From contig NZ_CP135916.1 of NCBI RefSeq assembly GCF_032391395.1, forward strand, positions 2,511,001-2,575,000: a stretch of 64,000 bases of DNA, written 5' to 3'. Position 1 is the stretch's first letter, and every line of letters begins with the position of its first letter. Of the stretch, positions 36,079 through 43,424 are shown one piece after another. The stretch comes from Sphingomonas sp. Y38-1Y. Lineage in GTDB: Bacteria > Pseudomonadota > Alphaproteobacteria > Sphingomonadales > Sphingomonadaceae. The position numbers and the translations under genes are program-made. The notes below the pieces were generated by a model. The model ran no database searches. It was not told the origin of the DNA and worked only from the letters and a program-made list of their open reading frames with translations.

Positions 36079-37068
36079 TTACCCAGCGGTGGAGCCGGAG
36101 GTTTCACCTCGCCCTGAACCTTCGTAGTACCGCTTCCATTCAGACCTGACCAGATCCCGGTCGATGAAGAGCCGCCGGCCTAGCAGCTTGCTGAGGCTGA
36201 TGACCTCGCCGCGGCGGTCGGCTTCCTCGAACATCCAGCGGAGCTTGCGCGGCGTGAACGTCGCGTGTGTCTCGGCTTCCTCAATCAGCGCGGCGCGTGT
36301 GCGTGGGAGCGGGTAAGTCTTGAGCATCGACTGCAGCCCGGGAACACCTCGCGTCAGCATGCCCTGGGTAAAGCCCTTGCGTCGGGCAAGTGCCTTGAAG
36401 TCGGTCTCCGGCGACCAGCCGTCTCGATGGTCCTGGCTGCCGAGCATCGAGTGACCGTAGGTGGTGATGTCGCGGTATCGCATCATCGCCTCGCCGCTGA
36501 ATGGGAAGGCGATCGCCTGCGCGTCGCCCCTGTGATCGGAGGCTGGCCTGTAGGTCATGTCGCGACCCCAGGTGACGTCGACATCGCTGGCGAGCAGGAT
36601 TCCGCCATGTTCGAGGCAGATGAGACTGGTGACAAGCTGATGCCTACGAAGCCAGATCGGTGTTCCGTAGAGCCGCCGGCTCACGTCGTCGCATTCGGGG
36701 CAGTAGCGCAGGCGGTCAGGCCAGGGCAGAACCGCACGCGTGCCCTTCAACGTCCGCTGGATATTCTCCCCCGCAACCATCCGCCTTGCCAGTTCGTCAT
36801 ACTCCCCTCGCTCCCGAAGGGCCGTGTGGAAAGGCAGCAGGGTGTGATCCCTGACTATTTCGCTGACGGTGAGCGGAAGATCCGCACCGACAGTATCAGC
36901 AAGGCGCCCAATCTGCAGCGGCAAGTCGTAGGAAAACTTGATCGACTTCGTGCCGAACAGGTTCTCGTTCACGCGCCCCGTCCGGAGGCGACCCCAGCGC
37001 CCGTATCTCGCTACGATCGAATAGAGCAGCTCGTCCGGGTGGAACTGTGGGAGGAAGGCCAGCGGCAA
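36079..37068 (-). CDS. tniQ: TniQ/TnsD-family transposon target-selection protein
   Basis: This 329-residue protein has the TniQ family N-terminus (FLPQFHPDELLYSIVARYGR), the HTLLPFHTALRER block, and a zinc ribbon made of RYCPECDDV and ICLEHGGI. TniQ proteins guide Tn7-like and CRISPR-associated transposons to their targets. It is shorter than TnsD (about 500 residues), and the C-terminal 100 residues do not show the second CxNP...CxC zinc region; they end in a basic helical segment (RRLFIDRDLVRSEWKRYY). The start is a TTG. It is the last gene of the leftward cargo operon, 126 bases past the membrane-protein gene. Confidence 0.88.
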   Translation of the reverse strand: MPLAFLPQFHPDELLYSIVARYGRWGRLRTGRVNENLFGTKSIKFSYDLPLQIGRLADTVGADLPLTVSEIVRDHTLLPFHTALRERGEYDELARRMVAGENIQRTLKGTRAVLPWPDRLRYCPECDDVSRRLYGTPIWLRRHQLVTSLICLEHGGILLASDVDVTWGRDMTYRPASDHRGDAQAIAFPFSGEAMMRYRDITTYGHSMLGSQDHRDGWSPETDFKALARRKGFTQGMLTRGVPGLQSMLKTYPLPRTRAALIEEAETHATFTPRKLRWMFEEADRRGEVISLSKLLGRRLFIDRDLVRSEWKRYYEGSGRGETSGSTAG

Positions 37069-37194
37069 GGCATCTCATCGCGAATCGGGGCGCACCATCC
37101 TTGACCACCGATCCTGAATTTTTCGTCCAGCCAAAACGCCGTCCGTTCCGCTACTCCTTCGACTGAACGGCCCTTCCAACCACAGAGTTACTTT

Positions 37195-37809
37195 TCATGC
37201 GGTGCCCACCTTCCGTGCGATGACGTTCCCGACCAGACGGACGGCCGCGTTCCGGGCGGACAGGGCCACGACGACATAGGCGAGCAGCATGCCGCCGCCG
37301 AGCATCAGGATGCGATCGAGGCCGTCGGGTGTCCATGCGAGCAGCACCGGCGTGACCAGCGCGAGGAGCGCCAGGAGGACGGCGCAATCACGAAGGATTA
37401 GAAAGCGCCGGTGGTTGTCGGCGATCGCGGGGTCGCTCTCGGTCGCCTTCAACCACTTATACCAGAGCGCGTTCTGCTCGGTCGGGTTCATCGGCGTGGA
37501 GGGAAGGAGGACAGCAAGGTCCGTCGGGTCCACGCGGGCGTCCTTAGGGGCGATGACGGTGAAAGCCCGGCAGCCTGGAGGCCGGTCGCGCAGCCGCCAG
37601 AAGACGAGCACCTCCTTCACTGATCGCGGAAACAGTTCCTGCAGGACGATCATCACGATCCCGGCCAGGCCGGCAAAGCCCGCGTGCTGCAGCAGGGTCT
37701 GGGCCTGCGTCACGCGATCGAGGCCTAGCAGCCCGGCCGCGGTGGCGTAGGCCACCACGATGGGGACGAGGTATTTCGTGTTGATGCCGGTCTTGAGCAG
37801 GTCAGCCAT
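37195..37809 (-). CDS. Four-helix membrane protein of the conjugation operon
   Basis: This 204-residue protein has two membrane helices near the N-terminus (about residues 13-30 and 43-62), a cytosolic middle of about 75 residues, and two more helices (about 140-160 and 165-185). I know no named family. The start overlaps the stop codon of the E2-E1-JAB gene (TGATG), so they are made together. Small membrane proteins in antiphage operons often act as membrane-damaging effectors; that role here is inference. The cytosolic part could also hold a target for modification. Confidence 0.65.
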   Translation of the reverse strand: MADLLKTGINTKYLVPIVVAYATAAGLLGLDRVTQAQTLLQHAGFAGLAGIVMIVLQELFPRSVKEVLVFWRLRDRPPGCRAFTVIAPKDARVDPTDLAVLLPSTPMNPTEQNALWYKWLKATESDPAIADNHRRFLILRDCAVLLALLALVTPVLLAWTPDGLDRILMLGGGMLLAYVVVALSARNAAVRLVGNVIARKVGTA

Positions 37810-40085
37810 CACGGTAGCCTCAGATGCGCTTGGATGTCGTCCTGCGCGACGATGATCATCAGCGTGGGCCGCAGGTCCGGTGCGTCCTTCTCAGCGTGTG
37901 CGGTCATGGCGCGATCATCGCGGCCCGACATGTGCGCCGATCCGTCCGGGTGGCTGTGCCATGTGCCGCACAGATAGACGCGGCCGCGGGCAAGGCGGGT
38001 CAGTCGCCGCTCGGCGAGGGTGCCGCCCGCCTTGCCGAGCTCGAGCCTGGTCTCGGTCGCCGCCGACCCCGGCGGAAGGGATGAGGCGTGAATGACCGTG
38101 ATCACCCGGCGCGTCGGATCCCAGCTGCCGTAGAGGTAGCCACCGGTCTCGGCCGGAAGCGCGGCCGTGCGCTCGGCTTCCAAGGCTGCGATCGCGGAAG
38201 CGGAGACGCGAATCTGCCAGTCGTCCGCGCTGGCGGGTCGCAGGACCGTGAACGGCGCGATCGGGACCCAACGCGCACCTTTCGGCCGTAGTCGTTCATC
38301 GAGCGGGTTTAGCAGGACGCCGGCTTCGCTCCTGTCGCCGAGGATGGCGGTGCAGGCCACCGAGGCCTGCTGCTCGACCGCATGCTTGGGCAGATGCACG
38401 GTCATGGACGTGCAGCCGAAGCCGTAGAGCAGCGGATCGGGGCCGAGCGGATGCCGATCCTCGTAGTTGAGCCAGGCCGCAACGTCGGGGTTGTCGGGCG
38501 CAAGCCCGATCGTCGCAAGCATCATGTCCGACAGTGTGGGCCCGCCGGGCGGCGAGACGAACGTCATTCCGAGGCGCCCCTCATGGTACATCTCGGTCCG
38601 GACGATGGTAGCCTCGGTCGAGCCCCTCAGTTCGTCCATTCGGAGCCGGACCTGTTCGTCCGCAGTGGCGTCGATGACGAGCCGGCCGCCGGTTCGGGCC
38701 TTGAGGACGTCGATTTCGACGGTCGCGATGTCGTCCTTCACCGCCTCGGACCTGCCCTCGTCGTGCCAGAGTGCGTCCGTCAGCCTCTTCGCCTGGTCGG
38801 CCTTGTTCGCGTACACGTCTCTGGTGCGAGCGGAATGGCGGGCGAGGTTGTGGGGGTGGATGCGATCCTTGTCCCACACGAACACGTCCTCCATTCCGGA
38901 GCGGGCGAGGTTGTCGTGTATCGCGCTGCCCAGCGCGCCGTGCCCAAGCAGCGCGACCGGCGGCAGCGGGTCGACACCGGCCACCCAGCGCATGAGCGAT
39001 GGTCGTGGCGGATAGTCGCCGACGATCGTCTCGATGCGGGTGTCGGCGTCGAGGATGTCCTTGTTGAGATCCTGCGAGATCAGGAAGGCCCGCAGTTCGA
39101 GGCTCCGGGCCGCGGGGTCGTCGGAATAGCCGAAGAGGGCGCTCATGATTGGCGCCGGTCGCCACACTCCTATGATGACCACCATCGCCTTCCCGCCGAG
39201 TGGCGGCCGGTGGCACCGAAAGTCCACGTCGTTTTTCCGCAGTTCCAGGATTGCGGAGACGAAGGCAGCGTCAACGCCGATCGCCTTCATGCCCTCCAGC
39301 AGCTCGCCGCCGGTCCGCCAATTCTCGAACAGCGCGTCACGTTCGACGGCCAAGGGTTCGCGCCATACGAAGACCCATGGGATCGCGTGCCGCTCACCGC
39401 CGAAATTCCCGTTGTGATGGCCAATCGCCTTGGTGACGTCATCAGGCTGGAGGATCTGCGAGAAGACCGACACCTGCTTGCGGTCATCGTCATCGAAGCT
39501 GATCGCGACGCCCATCGCGCTGCCCGCATCGGGATAGGCGAACGCATGCTCTTGGAACGTGCGTGGCTCGAGCTGGCCCATCCGCAGCTTCTGGCCGACA
39601 CCGAACGGGACAGGCTCCCATCCGTCCATCATCAGGGTGCCCGTCTTCGCGTCGCGCAGGAAGTCGCGCAGGCGGGTCATGATCGCCTCTATGCCGGCGC
39701 GCTCGTAGATCGGCTGGATGCCGCCGAGCGCCAGGCAGGGGGCCGCTCGGCACCCCGGCTCGCCCGAGCAGAGATGGCCGATCTTGCGCGGGAAGTCCTC
39801 GCGGTCGCAGAGCACGTTGTAGGGTGCCGTGCGACCGAAGGCGCGGCCCTCGCGATAGACGAAGTGGATGCGCTCCACCTCGCGCACGTCGGTCGCCGGT
39901 TCCTCAACCGTCGGCTCGGTCATGATGTCGAAGGTCAGAATCTCACCTTCGTCCAGGCGGCGCAGTTCGATGGACGATGCGACGACACCGGCGGACTGCG
40001 AAATGCGCGCGATCTCCAGCAGCTGGCTTAGGTCTGGCTCAGCGACGATCTCGCCATCGACCGGTTCGTCGCTGCCGTCAGCCAT
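37809..40085 (-). CDS. E2-E1-JAB triple-fusion ubiquitin-like conjugation protein
   Basis: This 758-residue protein joins three enzyme types. Residues about 60-200 look like a bacterial E2 (DFPRKIGHLC, with cysteines 105, 112 and 117; RLRDFLRDAKTGTLMMDGWEP). Residues about 370-620 are a ThiF/E1 domain: GHGALG nucleotide loop at 381-386, DKDRIHPHNLARH, and a candidate catalytic cysteine in GFGCTSM. Residues about 640-758 are a JAB/JAMM protease: glutamate 646 in ETGGYLYG and HSHPDGSAHMSGRD (H710, H712, S720, D723). CBASS Cap2/Cap3 and Bil systems use the same enzyme types as separate proteins. No cyclase and no clear ubiquitin-like protein is next to it. Confidence 0.88.
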   Translation of the reverse strand: MADGSDEPVDGEIVAEPDLSQLLEIARISQSAGVVASSIELRRLDEGEILTFDIMTEPTVEEPATDVREVERIHFVYREGRAFGRTAPYNVLCDREDFPRKIGHLCSGEPGCRAAPCLALGGIQPIYERAGIEAIMTRLRDFLRDAKTGTLMMDGWEPVPFGVGQKLRMGQLEPRTFQEHAFAYPDAGSAMGVAISFDDDDRKQVSVFSQILQPDDVTKAIGHHNGNFGGERHAIPWVFVWREPLAVERDALFENWRTGGELLEGMKAIGVDAAFVSAILELRKNDVDFRCHRPPLGGKAMVVIIGVWRPAPIMSALFGYSDDPAARSLELRAFLISQDLNKDILDADTRIETIVGDYPPRPSLMRWVAGVDPLPPVALLGHGALGSAIHDNLARSGMEDVFVWDKDRIHPHNLARHSARTRDVYANKADQAKRLTDALWHDEGRSEAVKDDIATVEIDVLKARTGGRLVIDATADEQVRLRMDELRGSTEATIVRTEMYHEGRLGMTFVSPPGGPTLSDMMLATIGLAPDNPDVAAWLNYEDRHPLGPDPLLYGFGCTSMTVHLPKHAVEQQASVACTAILGDRSEAGVLLNPLDERLRPKGARWVPIAPFTVLRPASADDWQIRVSASAIAALEAERTAALPAETGGYLYGSWDPTRRVITVIHASSLPPGSAATETRLELGKAGGTLAERRLTRLARGRVYLCGTWHSHPDGSAHMSGRDDRAMTAHAEKDAPDLRPTLMIIVAQDDIQAHLRLP

Positions 40086-40794
40086 AGGAGCCGCCACCTC
40101 CGACCGCCGCGCCGCCGCCGCCGAGACCGACGGCCGCCGGCACCTTCGCGGGCGCGAGCGTCGGGCCGCCGCTGGTCAGGTTGAAGACGACATGGGCCGG
40201 AAGGTCCGAAGCTCCGTTGCCTCCGGTGCAGCGGAAGCGGCCTTCGACAGAACCCGTGACCTCGCCGGCATTGGCGAGGATCCGGAGATAGCGGCGCTTC
40301 GCGTGCCAAGACGGCGGCGTGTCGCCGCCCCGCACGACGCGCCGGCTGCTCGACACGACGTATCCGTTGCCACGCTGCTCGCCGAGCGCCTTCAACGCCT
40401 CGGCCGACTCGGTGAACTCCTCGTCCTTGCAGCCGCCGTTGAGCACCCGCCCGATCGATCGCCGCGAGCAGTGATGAGGAGCCACCAGGACGTGCCAAGC
40501 GAGATGGTCGGGGTTCTTGCGGTGAACATCCTTTTCCAATCTCTCGAGCACCTCGACCGAGGTGTCGCCGCAGGTCAGGATCAGGTTCTCGCCTCCGAAC
40601 CGCCGGATGGTCCATTGGATGACCAGGCTGGTCGGGTTCGAGGAAGCCGGAGGGCAGCCCTCCGCGGTCTTCGGAATGTCCCACTCGGCAGGCGTCGGCG
40701 CCAGCAGGCGCCACTCGAAGTCGGTGGCGATGGCGCCGGTGGTGAACCGGCTGGTGTCCATCACCTTGAGCCGGTTATGCCCAGCCTGCCCTTC
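40078..40794 (-). pseudogene. MBL-fold hydrolase, N-terminal half missing
   Basis: This is the C-terminal part of a ComEC-type metallo-beta-lactamase-fold protein. NLILTCGDTS holds a metal-ligand aspartate and HVLVAPHHCSRRSIG a histidine, but the HxHxDH motif that comes first in the family is absent. Recognisable sequence begins near EGQAGHNRLKVMDTSRF, where the reading runs into a copD fragment on the other strand. A GTG/ATG at 40764-40759 could still start a shortened product of about 228 residues. The tail is glycine-rich, ending in GGGGSYG. Its stop codon overlaps the start of the E2-E1-JAB gene. Confidence 0.75.
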
Positions 40795-41034
40795 ACGCTT
40801 TACGGCCAGCTGCTGCTTGCCAAGCTGGGCGCGTTCGCCGCGATGGTGGGGCTGGCATCCTTGAACAGGTTTCGGCTGACCCCGGCCCTTGGCTCGGTCG
40901 CGTCATCGGGGGCGGCGCGACGTGAGATCGGCGCGTTGCGGCTGAGCTTGGCGTTCGAGGCCGCGCTGGGGATCGCGGTGCTGGCGCTCGTCGCGTGGCT
41001 TGGCACGCTGGAACCGGTCGCGGCGGCTGGATGA
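40777..41034 (+). pseudogene. 3' fragment of copper-resistance gene copD
   Basis: The last 85 codons match the C-terminus of CopD-type inner-membrane copper proteins: LYGQLLLAKLGAFAAMVGLASLNRFRLTPAL, then RLSLAFEAALGIAVLALVAWLGTLEP. Two membrane helices remain out of about eight. The upstream part is missing and is replaced by the truncated MBL gene reading the other way. This marks a deletion or recombination point within about 40780-40800. Confidence 0.75.
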
Positions 41035-41072
41035 CGGTGCGGGCAGCTGCGCGTCGGCTGCCCGCACGGTCC

Positions 41073-41822
41073 TCACATTCCGCTCATGCCGGTCAGCATC
41101 CAGACCGCCATCGCGATCATGCCGAGGTTCTCGGTCAGGCTGACGAAGCCGAGCGGCACGTTCGAGCTGCCACCGACGCACGCGCACTTGAGCTCGCGCT
41201 TGTCGATGTAGACCGCCTTGAAGACGGAGACGGCGCCGACCGTGCCGATGAACAGCGCGATCGGGATCGAAAGCCAGTTCAGTGCGCCGGCCACCATGAG
41301 GACGCCGGCCAAGCCCTCGGCGAAGGGGTAGACGTAGCCGTAGCGGACCCAGCGCTTGGCGAGCAGGTCGTAGTTGAGGAACATGGTCGAGAACTTCTCG
41401 ACGTCCTGCAGCTTGAGCAGCGCCAGGACGGCCATGCTGAACCCGCCGAACCATTGCAGCGCGTGGAGCGTGAACGGAGTGCCGAACGCCGCATGGCTGG
41501 CCGCCAGAGCGAGCAGTGCGGTCATGGCGAAGAGCGCGATCACCGGGCGGTAGCTGGTGGCACCGGGCTCGGCGACGTGCAGGCCGAAATGCCGTCGCAG
41601 GTCGTCGTATCCGCCGACGCGCTCGCCGCCGATGAACACCTGCGGCGTCGTCTTCACGTCGTGCGCGGTCTTGAAGGCGTCGGTCTCGGCGCGGGTGGTG
41701 AGATGATGGTCCTCGACCTCGAAGCCCTTGCGCCGGAGCAGGTCCAGCGCCTTGAGGCCATAGGGGCAGGTATGGGTGGGCATCACCATGCGGTGAAGGA
41801 CGGCGGTGGGACGTTGGGACAC
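41073..41822 (-). CDS. Glutaredoxin-MauE fusion membrane protein
   Basis: This 249-residue protein has a glutaredoxin domain (about residues 10-85; HTCPYGLKALDLLRRKGFEV, then TTPQVFIGGERVGGYDDL) followed by a MauE/DoxX-like four-helix membrane domain (about 95-249) with a KCACVGG cysteine pair. The glutaredoxin site is CPYG, with one cysteine. I chose a GTG at 41822 because AGGAG lies six bases upstream. It is transcribed from a MerR-type promoter and is divergent from merR. A role in thiol or metal redox handling is likely; the substrate is unknown. Confidence 0.85.
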   Translation of the reverse strand: MSQRPTAVLHRMVMPTHTCPYGLKALDLLRRKGFEVEDHHLTTRAETDAFKTAHDVKTTPQVFIGGERVGGYDDLRRHFGLHVAEPGATSYRPVIALFAMTALLALAASHAAFGTPFTLHALQWFGGFSMAVLALLKLQDVEKFSTMFLNYDLLAKRWVRYGYVYPFAEGLAGVLMVAGALNWLSIPIALFIGTVGAVSVFKAVYIDKRELKCACVGGSSNVPLGFVSLTENLGMIAMAVWMLTGMSGM

Positions 41823-41859
41823 GGGGTGCTCCTGTTTGCGGTTCAACTGCACCCGGCCC

Positions 41860-41890
41860 ATATAGGGTCCGTAGTATGGTCCGGAGTCAA
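41860..41890 (-). promoter_or_regulatory. MerR-type promoter of the glutaredoxin-MauE gene
   Basis: On the minus strand TTGACT (41890-41885) and CTATAT (41865-41860) are 19 bases apart, the over-long spacer typical of MerR-controlled promoters. The spacer reads CCGGACCATACTACGGACC, with CCG/CGG symmetry. The merR start codon lies just to the right. Confidence 0.85.
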
Positions 41891-41896
41891 TAGCCC

Positions 41897-42289
41897 ATGT
41901 CGAGGATGACGATCGCACGATTGGCGGAGGCTGGCGGGGTGGGCGTCGAGACGGTGCGTTACTATCAGCGCCGGGGTTTGCTCAGCGAACCCAAGCGGCC
42001 GGGCGGCAGCGGGTTCCGCAGCTACGGCGAGCCCGACGTCCGTCGTCTGCGCTTCATCCGGTCGGCGCAGGGTGCTGGGTTCACGCTGGACGAGATCGGC
42101 GAACTGCTCGAGCTGGACGCCGTCGATGACCGCGTGCGGGCGCGCGAGCTGGCGAGGTCGCGCGTGGCGGCGCTGGATGCGAGGATCGCAGAGCTGCAGG
42201 ACGCGCGGTCGGCGCTCGTTCGGCTGGCCGACGCGTGTGGCAGCGGGTCGGCAGGGGCCTGCCCCATCATCACCGCCTTCGAGCCCTGA
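41897..42289 (+). CDS. MerR-family regulator lacking the first metal cysteine
   Basis: This 130-residue regulator has the MerR winged HTH (TIARLAEAGGVGVETVRYYQRRGLL), a coiled-coil dimer helix and a C-terminal metal loop. Mercury MerR uses three cysteines; here the two late ones are present (ADACGSGSAGACPII) but the first, normally in the LELDGTHC segment, is replaced (LELDAVDDRVRA). The signal is therefore probably not mercury in the standard mode. It is divergent from the glutaredoxin-MauE gene and should act on the promoter at 41860-41890. Confidence 0.88.
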   Translation: MSRMTIARLAEAGGVGVETVRYYQRRGLLSEPKRPGGSGFRSYGEPDVRRLRFIRSAQGAGFTLDEIGELLELDAVDDRVRARELARSRVAALDARIAELQDARSALVRLADACGSGSAGACPIITAFEP

Positions 42290-42514
42290 TCACCCGCGCC
42301 GCGGAAACGACCGCCACGGCCGCTGCGACGGCGTGAGGGTCAGTCCCAGCACCTGCGCCCGGCCTCGCAGGCCGTCGATCGTCCTTCCCATCTCCCGGGC
42401 GATCTGCGCCGTCTGCTGGCGCGCCTCGAGGCGGACGCGGAGTTCGGCGTCGTCCTCGTCCGTCCACCGGCGTGGCCCCCGCGGCGCCGCCGGCGGCTTC
42501 CCGTCGTCAGCTAT
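42290..42514 (-). CDS. Small SANT/Myb-like DNA-binding ORF with no standard start
   Basis: The frame reads ADDGKPPAAPRGPRRWTDED, then DAELRVRLEARQQTAQIARE and MGRTIDGLRGRAQVLGL, a pattern like the SANT/Myb or GcrA helix-turn-helix (tryptophan, acidic run, QIAREMGRT turn). It ends at 42290 next to the merR stop codon. No ATG, GTG or TTG precedes the domain; the nearest options are ATA (42514) or ATC, overlapping the end of czcD. It may be translated by read-on from czcD, use a rare start, or be damaged. Confidence 0.45.
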   Translation of the reverse strand: MADDGKPPAAPRGPRRWTDEDDAELRVRLEARQQTAQIAREMGRTIDGLRGRAQVLGLTLTPSQRPWRSFPRRG

Positions 42515-43424
42515 GGAGATGCCCGCTCTCCTCGCACGCCTCGCCCGGTCCCTCGGTCTGGATCGTCGCGTGCTCGATCCCGAACCGCTCGTGAATCAGG
42601 TCCGCCACGGCCTTGCGGACGGTGTCGGCATCCGCGCCCGGTGCCAGCGTGACGTGCATCGTGCAGCTGACGTCCTCGTTCGACATCGACCAGACGTGCA
42701 GGTCGTGGAGCCCCGCGACGCCGGGGACGGCCGAGACCGCCGCCCGCACCTCGACGAGCCGCAGGCTCGACGGCACGCCCTCGAGCAGCACGTTCGTCGT
42801 GTCGCGCAGCAGGACCCACGTCCGCGGCAGCACCCACAGGCCGATCGCCACGGCGACGATCGGATCGATCCAAGTCCAGCCGGTGAAGCGGATCGCCAGC
42901 GCGCCGACGATGACGCCGACCGACCCGATCATGTCCGCCCACACCTCGAGATAGGCGCCCTTCACGTTGAAGCTGCCGTCCTTGCCGGCGGTCAGCAGCC
43001 GCATCGAGATCAGGTTCACGACGAGGCCGACCGCCGCGACGATCAGCATGCCCCACGATTGCACCGGCTCGGGATCGGTGAAGCGCTGGACCGCCTCGAC
43101 GAACACGTAGATCGCGATGCCGAACAGCAGGATCGCGTTGAACGCGGCGGCCAGGATCTCGAACCGGCGGTAGCCGAACGTGCGGCGATCGTCGGGCGCA
43201 CGCTGCCCGATCCGGATGGCCATGAGCGCGATCACCAGCGCGGCGACGTCGGTGAGCATGTGGGCTGCGTCGGACAGCAGCGCGAGGCTGTTGAACACGA
43301 AGCCGCCGATGACCTCCGCCACCAGATAGGTGGACGTGAGCGCGAGCGCCCAGCCGAGCATCTTCGCGTTCGCGCCGGCGGTGTGGTCGTGGGAATGGCC
43401 CCCGGGGCCGTGGTCATGCGCCAT
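42507..43424 (-). CDS. czcD: Cation diffusion facilitator, CzcD-type
   Basis: This 305-residue proton antiporter exports Zn, Cd or Co from the cytoplasm. It has a histidine-rich start (MAHDHGPGGHSHDH), six membrane helices, the metal-site motifs in SLALLSDAAHMLTD (helix 2) and EVWADMIGSVG (helix 5), and a C-terminal cytoplasmic domain with HVWSMS and a HLHS tail. Its ATG lies 11 bases inside the end of czcA, so it is the last clear gene of the czc operon. Confidence 0.92.
   Translation of the reverse strand: MAHDHGPGGHSHDHTAGANAKMLGWALALTSTYLVAEVIGGFVFNSLALLSDAAHMLTDVAALVIALMAIRIGQRAPDDRRTFGYRRFEILAAAFNAILLFGIAIYVFVEAVQRFTDPEPVQSWGMLIVAAVGLVVNLISMRLLTAGKDGSFNVKGAYLEVWADMIGSVGVIVGALAIRFTGWTWIDPIVAVAIGLWVLPRTWVLLRDTTNVLLEGVPSSLRLVEVRAAVSAVPGVAGLHDLHVWSMSNEDVSCTMHVTLAPGADADTVRKAVADLIHERFGIEHATIQTEGPGEACEESGHLHS

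Noticed and set aside
38382..40031. 549-codon plus-strand ORF across the E2-E1-JAB gene
   Set aside because: It is antisense to a gene with clear catalytic motifs, and its sequence has shadow-frame composition.
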